Assembly (NCBI RefSeq): GCF_021653975.1
Contig: NZ_JAJKFK010000001.1
Span: 496,001 to 560,000 of the forward strand
Length of the DNA: 64,000 bases
Direction: 5' to 3'
Source: Amycolatopsis sp. GM8
Lineage (GTDB): Bacteria; Actinomycetota; Actinomycetes; Mycobacteriales; Pseudonocardiaceae
Shown here: piece by piece, positions 57,627 through 64,000 of the stretch
How positions within the stretch are numbered: position 1 is the first letter of the stretch
How the letters are laid out: each line of letters starts with the position of its first letter
Program-made: the position numbers and the translations under genes
The notes under the pieces: generated by a model
What the model was told of the DNA's origin: nothing
What the model saw: only the letters and a program-made list of their open reading frames with translations
Database searches by the model: none

Positions 57627-59237
57627 CTAGAACACGTTCTCGTTTTTGTCACTGCGCACCACCGAGCTGCCCGCTCGTCGGCCTGAGAAAACACAATCCG
57701 CCAATGACAGCCCGCTCACGTAGGACCTGGAACAGATTCCTACCGCGGAACGTCCAGCGGCGTAGAGACCCGGGATCGGCTCGCCGTTTTCGGCGCGCAC
57801 CTGGCCGGTGCGCTCGTCGACGACGAGACCGCCGAGCGTGAGCATCGCGCACGGAAAGCTCAGGCTGGGCTTGATCGAGATGTCCAGCAGCGAGAACGGT
57901 GGTGTGCGGAGGGGTTGCACGTACTCGCCCGGTTTTCCCGCCGGATCCGCGGCACCGGCGGCAGCCGCCTCGTTGTAGGCGTCGACGGTGGCCTGGAGCC
58001 CGTCCGGATCCAGCCCGACCCGCTTCGCCACCTCGGCCGGCGACGAGCCTGTCACGCGGCCGCGGCTCAGCACATAGGCGGCTTGAAGCCATTGGAACCA
58101 CTGGGCTTCCTTGCGGGCGGTCCGCTTCGCAGTGGCGACGATCTCGTCGTCGACCAGCAACCAGCCCTTGGCCTCATGGTGCTGGATCAACGCCTCCCCG
58201 ACGGCCGCGCCGTAGCGGGACTCGTCGATGACGCGTGTCCCGTTGCGGTCGACGATCAAGCCCCTGATGAAGACGCTCGGCGGCGTGACGAAACGCCACG
58301 CGGTCACCCGGTCCAGGAAGGCCGTGGCCCCACCCGCACCGACGCCCAACCGGATACCCGAGCCATCATCGGCCGAAGTGCCCAGGGCGAGGCCGCCACG
58401 ATAGGCAGGGGCGTGCTCCCGGACCATCGCCCGGTTCGCGATGAAGCCGCCTGCCGAGATCACCACCCCACGGCGGGCGGTCAACTCTTCCTCGCGCGCG
58501 TAACGTCGCTCCAACCTTTCCGCTTGGCGCGACAACGCTTTCCTTATCGCGGGTACGTAGATTCCGGGCTTCGCCGAATAACGCCCGAGCACCCGGTGCG
58601 CCCGCCGGACCCACGTGGGCGCGTCGCGCAGTGTCCGCACCCGCACGCCGGTGACGGCACCCGCGTCGTCCGTAATCAGTTCGGTCGCTCGCGTGCCGGG
58701 CAGCACCTGCACGCCCCGGCGGCGAACGGCGTCGGCCAGGCGCGCGAACAGCAGCTTGCCCGACGTGCCCGGCCCGTGCACCCGGTGCCCGCGCGCGGCG
58801 GGCTTCGCGACCTCGCGAAATCCGCCCGCCGTCTCGCTGCCCGAGTGGTACAGGTAGTAGTCGTCGTTCGGGTACGACGTCTTGTAGGGACACAGGCTGC
58901 CCGCGAACGGGACGCCGTTGTCCTGCAGCCAGCCGACCATGTCCACACTGCCGGTGCAGAACCGGCGCAGCGTCTCTTCGGACACCGCGTCGCCGACCTC
59001 GAGCCGGAGGTAGTCGTACATCGCGTCGACGGAGTCGTCGACGCCGGCGGCTCGCTGCTGTTCGGTGCCGCCGCCCGCGTAGACGACGCCACCACTCAGC
59101 GCACTCGCACCACCCCCGGCGAACCGGTCGAGCACGAGCACCGACGCGCCCGCATCGGCGGCCTCGATCGCCGCACACGCGCCGGCGGCGCCGAACCCGA
59201 TCACAACGACATCCACTGGTGCACCCACCCGGCTCAC
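57627..59237 (-). CDS. FAD-binding dehydrogenase, KstD-like paralogue (Rv0785 type)
   Basis: A 536-residue flavoprotein: VDVVVIGFGAAGACAAIEAADAGASVLVLDR at the N terminus, ASALSGGVVYAGGG, HGPGTSGKLLFARLADAV and GLYAAGRSAVGICSRSYVSGLSLADCVFSGRRAG at the end. It has the fumarate reductase/KstD fold but lacks the KstD-type GNTSAAVMGHTYAGPG motif, so it may act on another steroid. It is divergent from kstD with a KstR site near its start; GTG 59237, or the next GTG codons inside, are possible starts. Confidence 0.82.
   Translation of the reverse strand: MSRVGAPVDVVVIGFGAAGACAAIEAADAGASVLVLDRFAGGGASALSGGVVYAGGGTEQQRAAGVDDSVDAMYDYLRLEVGDAVSEETLRRFCTGSVDMVGWLQDNGVPFAGSLCPYKTSYPNDDYYLYHSGSETAGGFREVAKPAARGHRVHGPGTSGKLLFARLADAVRRRGVQVLPGTRATELITDDAGAVTGVRVRTLRDAPTWVRRAHRVLGRYSAKPGIYVPAIRKALSRQAERLERRYAREEELTARRGVVISAGGFIANRAMVREHAPAYRGGLALGTSADDGSGIRLGVGAGGATAFLDRVTAWRFVTPPSVFIRGLIVDRNGTRVIDESRYGAAVGEALIQHHEAKGWLLVDDEIVATAKRTARKEAQWFQWLQAAYVLSRGRVTGSSPAEVAKRVGLDPDGLQATVDAYNEAAAAGAADPAGKPGEYVQPLRTPPFSLLDISIKPSLSFPCAMLTLGGLVVDERTGQVRAENGEPIPGLYAAGRSAVGICSRSYVSGLSLADCVFSGRRAGSSVVRSDKNENVF
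57628..57641. promoter_or_regulatory. KstR operator candidate upstream of hsaA
   Basis: TAGAACACGTTCTC matches the pattern except for the last base. It lies 46 bp before hsaA and overlaps the stop codon of the upstream KstD-like gene. Confidence 0.65.
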
Positions 59238-59245
59238 CCTAGAAC

Positions 59246-59259
59246 TGAAACACGTTCTC
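59246..59259. promoter_or_regulatory. KstR operator candidate upstream of the KstD-like gene
   Basis: TGAAACACGTTCTC, with only the last base off the pattern, lies eight bases before GTG 59237. Confidence 0.65.
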
Positions 59260-59302
59260 GTCTATGGTGACGATGGAGGCTTCGAGCAGGCACGCGTTCG
59301 AA

Positions 59303-59316
59303 TGTAACGCGTTTCA
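59303..59316. promoter_or_regulatory. KstR operator candidate upstream of kstD
   Basis: TGTAACGCGTTTCA matches the pattern at all fixed positions, 14 bp before kstD ATG 59330, which is preceded by GGAGG at 59321-59325. Confidence 0.75.
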
Positions 59317-59329
59317 TTCCGGAGGTGAC

Positions 59330-61006
59330 ATGACCGGCGAACGCGGCGAACACGACGGTGACTTCGACGTCGTCGTCGTGGGGAGCGGGGCGGCCGGGAT
59401 GACGGCCGCGCTCGCGGCGGCGAAGCGCGGGCTGCGGGTGGTCGTCCTTGAGAAGGGCGCGAAGTTCGGCGGGTCGACAGCGCGGTCCGGCGGCGGCGTC
59501 TGGATCCCGAACAACGAAGCCCTGCCCGATCACGGCGACACACCGGAAGCGGCCCGCGCCTACCTCGAAGCCATCGTCGGGGACGTGGTGCCGGCCGAGC
59601 TGCGAGAGGCCTTCCTCCAGCACGGGCCGGAGGTCGTCGCCCTCATCCAGCGGGAAACACCGCTGCGCTTCCAGTGGGTGCCCGGCTACTCCGACTACCA
59701 CCCCGAGGCTCCCGGCGGGCGGGCCGCCGGCCGCTCCGTCGAGCCCAAGCCCCTGGACGGGCACATCCTCGGAGAGGAGCTCGCCAACCTCGAACCGCCC
59801 TACAGCGCATCTCCCCTGGGCGTACCGATCACGCAGGCCGACTACCGCTGGCTGAGCCTGATCGCGCGACACCCCCGGGGCGTCCTCCGCATGCTCGGCC
59901 TCGGCGCGCGCTGGCTCACCGGCCGCGTGACCGGCAAACAACTCCTTGCCATGGGACAGGCGCTCGCGGCGGGCCTGCGCGCCGGGCTCCAGCAGGCCGG
60001 GGTCACCGTCCGCCTGGACACCCCGCTCGTCGACCTCGTCACCGAGAACGACCGCGTCACCGGTGTGCTCACCACGAACGGCGAAGTCATCCACGCGGCG
60101 CGTGGGGTGATCCTCGCGGCCGGCGGCTTCGAGCAGAACGAGGAGATGCGCACCAAATACCAGCGCCAGCCGATCGGCACCGCCTGGACCGTCGGCGCCG
60201 CGGCCAACACCGGCGACGCGATCACGGCCGGGATGAAGCTCGGGGCCGCGGTCGACCTGATGGACGACGCGTGGTGGGGACCGACGATCCCGCTCACCGG
60301 CGGCCCCTGGTTCGCCCTCGCCGAGCGGTCACGGCCCGGTTGTCTGATGGTCGATGGCCGCGCCGAACGGTTCGTCAACGAGTCCGCGCCGTACGTCGAG
60401 GCCGTGCACGCCATGTACGGACCCGGTGATGGACCGGGCGAGCACATCCCGACCTGGCTGGTCTTCGACCAGCGCTACCGCAACCGCTACATGTTCACCG
60501 GCATCGGCCCCCGCCAGCCGCTGCCGGGGCGGTGGTTCAAGGCCGGGATCGCCGCGAAGGCCGGCACTCTCGGCCAACTCGCCGAACGCATCGGGCTGCC
60601 GGCGCAGGCACTCGAAAACACCGTCAGCCGCTTCAACGACTACGCGCGCAAGGGCGTCGACGAGGACTTCCAGCGCGGCCAGAGCGCGTACGACCACTAC
60701 TACGGCGACCCGCTCAACCGCCCGAACCCCAGCCTCGGCCCACTGGACAAGCCGCCGTACTACGCGATCAAGATCGTGCCCGGCGACCTGGGCACGAAGG
60801 GCGGCCTGCGCATCGATACCCACGCTCGCGTGCTGCGCGAGGACAGCTCGGTGATCGCGGGTCTCTACGCCGCCGGGAACACGAGCGCGGCGGTCATGGG
60901 GCACACCTACGCCGGCCCGGGCGCGACGATCGGGCCCGCGATGGTCTTCGGCTACCTTGCGGCCACCCATCTGGCCGCCCAGAATCGCACCGGAGGTCGA
61001 CGATGA
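59330..61006 (+). CDS. kstD: 3-ketosteroid delta-1-dehydrogenase
   Basis: A 558-residue FAD enzyme that introduces the 1,2 double bond in ring A. FDVVVVGSGAAGMTAALAAAKRG, GGSTARSGGGVWIPNNEALP, the VPGYSDYHPEAPGGRAAGRS loop, KYQRQPIGTAWTVGAAANTGD and YAAGNTSAAVMGHTYAGPGA: each matches KstD family blocks. First gene of kstD-kshA-small Cys-kshB-MaoC; its stop overlaps kshA by 4 bp. Confidence 0.95.
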   Translation: MTGERGEHDGDFDVVVVGSGAAGMTAALAAAKRGLRVVVLEKGAKFGGSTARSGGGVWIPNNEALPDHGDTPEAARAYLEAIVGDVVPAELREAFLQHGPEVVALIQRETPLRFQWVPGYSDYHPEAPGGRAAGRSVEPKPLDGHILGEELANLEPPYSASPLGVPITQADYRWLSLIARHPRGVLRMLGLGARWLTGRVTGKQLLAMGQALAAGLRAGLQQAGVTVRLDTPLVDLVTENDRVTGVLTTNGEVIHAARGVILAAGGFEQNEEMRTKYQRQPIGTAWTVGAAANTGDAITAGMKLGAAVDLMDDAWWGPTIPLTGGPWFALAERSRPGCLMVDGRAERFVNESAPYVEAVHAMYGPGDGPGEHIPTWLVFDQRYRNRYMFTGIGPRQPLPGRWFKAGIAAKAGTLGQLAERIGLPAQALENTVSRFNDYARKGVDEDFQRGQSAYDHYYGDPLNRPNPSLGPLDKPPYYAIKIVPGDLGTKGGLRIDTHARVLREDSSVIAGLYAAGNTSAAVMGHTYAGPGATIGPAMVFGYLAATHLAAQNRTGGRR

Positions 61007-62133
61007 CTGAAGTCCGCACCATCGACGCGGGGGCTCCCCCGGAGCGCTTCGCCCGTGGCTGGCACTGCCTCGGGCTGGCAGACTCCTTCAAGGACGGCAA
61101 ACCGCACGCTGTCAACGCTTTCGGCACGAAGCTCGTGGTGTTCCAGGACCAGGACGGCAAGCTCAACGTGCTCGACGGCTACTGCCGGCACATGGGCGGG
61201 GACCTGACCCAGGGCACCGTCAAGGGCAACGAGATCGCCTGCCCGTTCCACGACTGGCGCTGGGGCGGCAACGGCAAATGCGTCTCGATTCCTTACGCCA
61301 AAAGGGTTCCGCTGCGCGCTCGGACCCGTGCGTGGCTCGCCCTCGAGGAGAACAAGCAGCTGTTCGTCTGGCACGATCCGCAGGGCAACCCGCCGCCGGA
61401 GGACATCGTGATCCCGCGCATCGACGGGATCTTCAGCGGCGAGTGGAGCAACTGGACCTGGGACTCGGTGCTGATCGAGGGCTCGAACTGCCGCGAGATC
61501 ATCGACAACATGGTCGACATGGCCCACTTCTTCTACATCCACTACGCGTTCCCGACCTACTTCAAGAACGTGTTCGAGGGCCATATCGCAACCCAGTACC
61601 TCAACACCAAGGGCCGTCCCGACATGGGCATGGCGTCGAACTACGGCGGCGAGGACAACCTGCTCCACTCGGAGGCGTCGTACTTCGGCCCCTCCTACAT
61701 GATCAACAAGCTGGTCAACACGTTCAAGGGCTACGAGATCGAGAACGTGCTGATCAACTGCCACTACCCGGTCACGCCGAACTCGTTCGTACTGCAGTGG
61801 GGCGTGAGCGTGAAGAAGCTCCCCGGCGTCAACGACGAGCAGGCGGACAGGATCGCGGGGAAGTTCGCCAAGAGCATCGGTGTCGGGTTCCTGCAGGACG
61901 TCGAGATCTGGAAGAACAAGAGCCGCGTCGACAACCCGTTGCTGTGCGAGGAAGACGGGCCGGTGTATCAGCTGCGCCGCTGGTACGACCAGTTCTATGT
62001 GGACGTCGACGACATCACCGAGGACATGACCCGCCGCTTCGAGTTCGAAGTGGACACGACGAAGGCGAACGAGGCGTGGGCACGGGAGGTGGCCGAGAAC
62101 CTGGCGCGGCAGCAGGAAGAGGTGCCGACGTGA
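61003..62133 (+). CDS. kshA: 3-ketosteroid 9-alpha-hydroxylase, oxygenase component KshA
   Basis: A 376-residue Rieske oxygenase that hydroxylates C9, which with KstD opens ring B. The Rieske site is CRHMGGDLTQG (C-x-H) and CPFHDWRWGGNGKC (C-x2-H); the mononuclear iron ligands lie in EIIDNMVDMAHFFYIHYAFP. ATG 61003 overlaps the kstD stop (ATGA). Confidence 0.95.
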   Translation: MTEVRTIDAGAPPERFARGWHCLGLADSFKDGKPHAVNAFGTKLVVFQDQDGKLNVLDGYCRHMGGDLTQGTVKGNEIACPFHDWRWGGNGKCVSIPYAKRVPLRARTRAWLALEENKQLFVWHDPQGNPPPEDIVIPRIDGIFSGEWSNWTWDSVLIEGSNCREIIDNMVDMAHFFYIHYAFPTYFKNVFEGHIATQYLNTKGRPDMGMASNYGGEDNLLHSEASYFGPSYMINKLVNTFKGYEIENVLINCHYPVTPNSFVLQWGVSVKKLPGVNDEQADRIAGKFAKSIGVGFLQDVEIWKNKSRVDNPLLCEEDGPVYQLRRWYDQFYVDVDDITEDMTRRFEFEVDTTKANEAWAREVAENLARQQEEVPT

Positions 62134-62396
62134 CGACCACCGAGCGCACCGAGTTCCTCACCGGTGGCCTGCGCCCGCACGTCTGTACGACCTGCGGAAC
62201 CTGCGTGCTCGTCAAGAAAAACAGCTGGAAGCACACCAGCATCCAGTGGACCACCGACGCGGCCGGCAGCTGCCCGGTGTTCGCCGAGCAGGTCGCGGCT
62301 GGGGAGAGCACGGCGCTGCTCGACACGTGCGAGAAGCTGACGGTGAGTATCGCGGAATCGGTGCGTGACGGGGAGTTCGGGATACTGGATGCCTGA
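62130..62396 (+). CDS. Small cysteine protein encoded between kshA and kshB
   Basis: An 88-residue protein with four cysteines: HVCTTCGTCVL (CxxCxxC) and SCPVFAEQV, plus TCEKLTVSIAESVRDGEFGI near the end. It overlaps kshA (GTGA) and kshB (by 8 bp), so it is made together with the oxygenase and its reductase. I do not recognise a named family. The motif could hold zinc or an iron-sulfur cluster, but is too short for a standard 2Fe-2S ferredoxin. Confidence 0.8.
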   Translation: MTTTERTEFLTGGLRPHVCTTCGTCVLVKKNSWKHTSIQWTTDAAGSCPVFAEQVAAGESTALLDTCEKLTVSIAESVRDGEFGILDA

Positions 62397-63396
62397 GGTC
62401 CACACGCTCACCGTCGCCGAAGTGATCGCCGAAACCGGCGACGCGCATTCGGTGGTGTTCGAGCTGAGCCCCGATCAGATCGAGGCTTTCCGTTACCGCC
62501 CAGGGCAATTCCTCACACTGCGGATCGGGACGGCGGCGCGGTGCTACTCGCTCGCGAGCGCGCCGCACGAGGGCTCCCGGCTGAAGGTCACGGTGAAACG
62601 CACCGAGGGTGGCTACGGCTCGAACTGGATCTGCGACAACATCCGGGCCGGCTCCACAGTGGACGTACTCGTCCCGGCCGGGATCTTCACGCCCGCCGAC
62701 TTCGACGAGGACCTGCTGCTGTTCGCCGGCGGCAGTGGCATCACGCCGGTCATGTCGATCCTGAAGACCGCCCTGCGGCAGGGAAACGGGCGGATCGTCC
62801 TGATCTACGCCAACCGCGACGAGCGTTCGGTGATCTTCGGCGCCGAACTGTCCACATTAGTCAAAGAGTACTCGGATCGGCTCGTCGTCCTGCACTGGCT
62901 CGAATCCGTGCAAGGACTGCCCAGCGAAGCACAGCTGGGCGCGCTGGCCCGGCCGTTCGCCGGATTCGAGGCCTTCCTGTGCGGTCCGGCACCGTTCATG
63001 GCCGCGGCCAAGCAGGCGCTCGAGGGTCTCGGGTGGGGAAGAAAGCGCATTCACCTCGAGAAGTTCGTCTCGCTCGGCGGCAATCCGTTCGAGACCGAAC
63101 CGTCCGAACCGGACACCGGGGAAACCACCGAACTGCACGTCGATCTGGACGGCAAGCAGCACGAACTCACTTGGCCGCGTCAGCGCAAGCTCCTCGACTT
63201 CCTGCTGGACAAAGGTTTGGAGGCGCCGTACTCCTGTCGCGAGGGCCAGTGCAGCGCCTGCGCCTGCCGGATCGTCTCGGGCGAGGTCAAGATGCTGAAC
63301 AACGAGATCCTGGACTCCGAGGACATCGCGGAGGGCATCGTGCTGGCCTGTCAGTCGGTGCCGCTGACCGACGAAGTGTCGGTGACCTACGAATAG
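62389..63396 (+). CDS. kshB: 3-ketosteroid 9-alpha-hydroxylase, reductase component KshB
   Basis: A 335-residue electron-transfer flavoprotein feeding KshA. FAD domain RPGQFLTLRI and RCYSLASAP; NAD domain LLLFAGGSGITPVMSILKTAL and LCGPAPFMAAAK; C-terminal plant-type 2Fe-2S ferredoxin YSCREGQCSACACRIV with the last Cys in LACQSVP. ATG 62389 is inside the previous gene. Confidence 0.95.
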   Translation: MPEVHTLTVAEVIAETGDAHSVVFELSPDQIEAFRYRPGQFLTLRIGTAARCYSLASAPHEGSRLKVTVKRTEGGYGSNWICDNIRAGSTVDVLVPAGIFTPADFDEDLLLFAGGSGITPVMSILKTALRQGNGRIVLIYANRDERSVIFGAELSTLVKEYSDRLVVLHWLESVQGLPSEAQLGALARPFAGFEAFLCGPAPFMAAAKQALEGLGWGRKRIHLEKFVSLGGNPFETEPSEPDTGETTELHVDLDGKQHELTWPRQRKLLDFLLDKGLEAPYSCREGQCSACACRIVSGEVKMLNNEILDSEDIAEGIVLACQSVPLTDEVSVTYE

Positions 63397-63404
63397 GAGC
63401 GCGC

Positions 63405-64000
63405 GTGCCCATCGACCCCGAGCTCGCCATCGGTGCCGACCTCGGCGAGGTGGCCTTCGCCTGGACGTCGTCCGACGTCCTGCTCTACCACCTGGCGCTC
63501 GGCGCCGGCGCAAACCCGACCGACCCGAAGGAACTGCGTTACGCCTACGAGCGAGACCTGCGCGTGCTACCCACGTTCGCGACCGTCGCGGCGGACCTGC
63601 ACACCGTCGATCCCCCCACGGTGAGCATGCCCGGCATCGAGATCGACCTGGCCAAGGTCGTGCACGGCACGCAGGCCGTCACGGTGCACCGGCCGATCCC
63701 GATCGAGGCGAAGGCCGTGGCCCGGACCCACGTCGTCGACGTCCAGGACAAGGGCAGGGCCGCCGTCATCCTCAAGGAGACCGTGGTGCACGACACCAAC
63801 GGAAGTCCACTATGGACAGCGCAGTTGAGCATCTTCGCACGCGGCGAGGGTGGTTTCGGCGGCCACCGCGGCAGCTCGGACAAGGTGGAGGTACCGGAGC
63901 GCGAGCCCGACGCGACGATCGTCACTCCGACCTTGCCGCAGCAGGCGCTGCTGTACCGGCTGTGCGGCGACCGGAACCCCTTGCACGCCGACCCGGAGTT
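63405..64000 (+). CDS. MaoC-like enoyl-CoA hydratase (partial, continues beyond window)
   Basis: The first 198 residues of a two-domain MaoC hot-dog hydratase: VPIDPELAIGADLGEVAF, LLYHLALGAGANPTDPKELR, YERDLRVLPTFATVAADLH, and at the edge QQALLYRLCGDRNPLHADPEF, the start of the active-site hydratase-2 domain with D and H. GTG 63405 follows AGGAGC. It resembles the mycobacterial Rv3538-type steroid side-chain hydratase that neighbours kstD. No stop occurs before the window end. Confidence 0.85.
   Translation, partial: MPIDPELAIGADLGEVAFAWTSSDVLLYHLALGAGANPTDPKELRYAYERDLRVLPTFATVAADLHTVDPPTVSMPGIEIDLAKVVHGTQAVTVHRPIPIEAKAVARTHVVDVQDKGRAAVILKETVVHDTNGSPLWTAQLSIFARGEGGFGGHRGSSDKVEVPEREPDATIVTPTLPQQALLYRLCGDRNPLHADPE

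Overview
The window is high-GC actinobacterial chromosome. The left part (about 0-15 kb) keeps the gene order I know from the mycobacterial sigA neighbourhood: TrmA-like methyltransferase, APC/KimA permease, CeoB/CeoC, DUF3159, OB-fold protein, alpha/beta hydrolase, DUF3710, dut, DUF3093, DUF4193, Cei, SuhB, PpgK, SigA. Together with the steroid-catabolism genes on the right, this suggests a Pseudonocardiaceae-type organism, possibly Amycolatopsis. That placement is an inference from gene order and composition; no database search was run.

Layout. 0-15 kb: the end of an aldehyde dehydrogenase, then the conserved potassium/RNA-modification/sigma-factor block, closed by a strong terminator after sigA. 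15-35.7 kb: mixed housekeeping and small actinobacterial families (amino-acid permeases, a glutamine-synthetase-like ligase, DEAD/DEAH helicase, BrkB-like membrane protein, DUF3039, PPOX protein, a frameshifted DUF1990 gene, pseudouridine catabolism psuG-psuK, M20 amidohydrolase, methyltransferase, D-aminoacyl-tRNA deacylase, sigB, class I fumarase, a Phd/PIN toxin-antitoxin pair, two SRPBCC proteins, a lipoprotein). 35.7-46.8 kb: sterol side-chain catabolism (nitronate monooxygenase-like, FadD19, EchA19, a second acyl-CoA ligase, a double-DUF35 protein, Ltp4, Ltp3, CYP125, FadA5). 46.8-52.4 kb: an unrelated insert of an HxlR regulator with its divergent target, a hydrolase, an acetyltransferase and two amidohydrolases. 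52.4-53.9 kb: a decayed stretch with an acyl-CoA dehydrogenase remnant and 21-bp tandem repeats. 54-64 kb: sterol ring catabolism (hsaA-hsaD-hsaC-hsaB, a KstD-like flavoprotein, kstD-kshA-small Cys protein-kshB-MaoC hydratase), running off the right end.

How it works together. CYP125 oxidises the sterol side-chain terminus, FadD19 and EchA19 activate and hydrate branched side-chain acids, Ltp3/Ltp4 with the DUF35 protein are candidate aldolases and FadA5 is the thiolase. KstD and KshA/KshB open ring B, HsaA/HsaB hydroxylate the resulting phenol, HsaC cleaves ring A and HsaD hydrolyses the product. Eight sites matching the KstR operator pattern (T-N2-AAC-N2-GTT-N2-A, four perfect and four with one mismatch) lie in front of these transcription units and nowhere else that I noticed, which ties the two sterol blocks into one likely regulon. 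The KstR gene itself is not in the window.

Two genes, hsaB and the DUF1990 gene, carry single-base indels in G/C-rich positions. These are either real lesions or sequencing errors and need checking. A small four-cysteine protein encoded between kshA and kshB, overlapping both, is the best candidate for an uncharacterised component.
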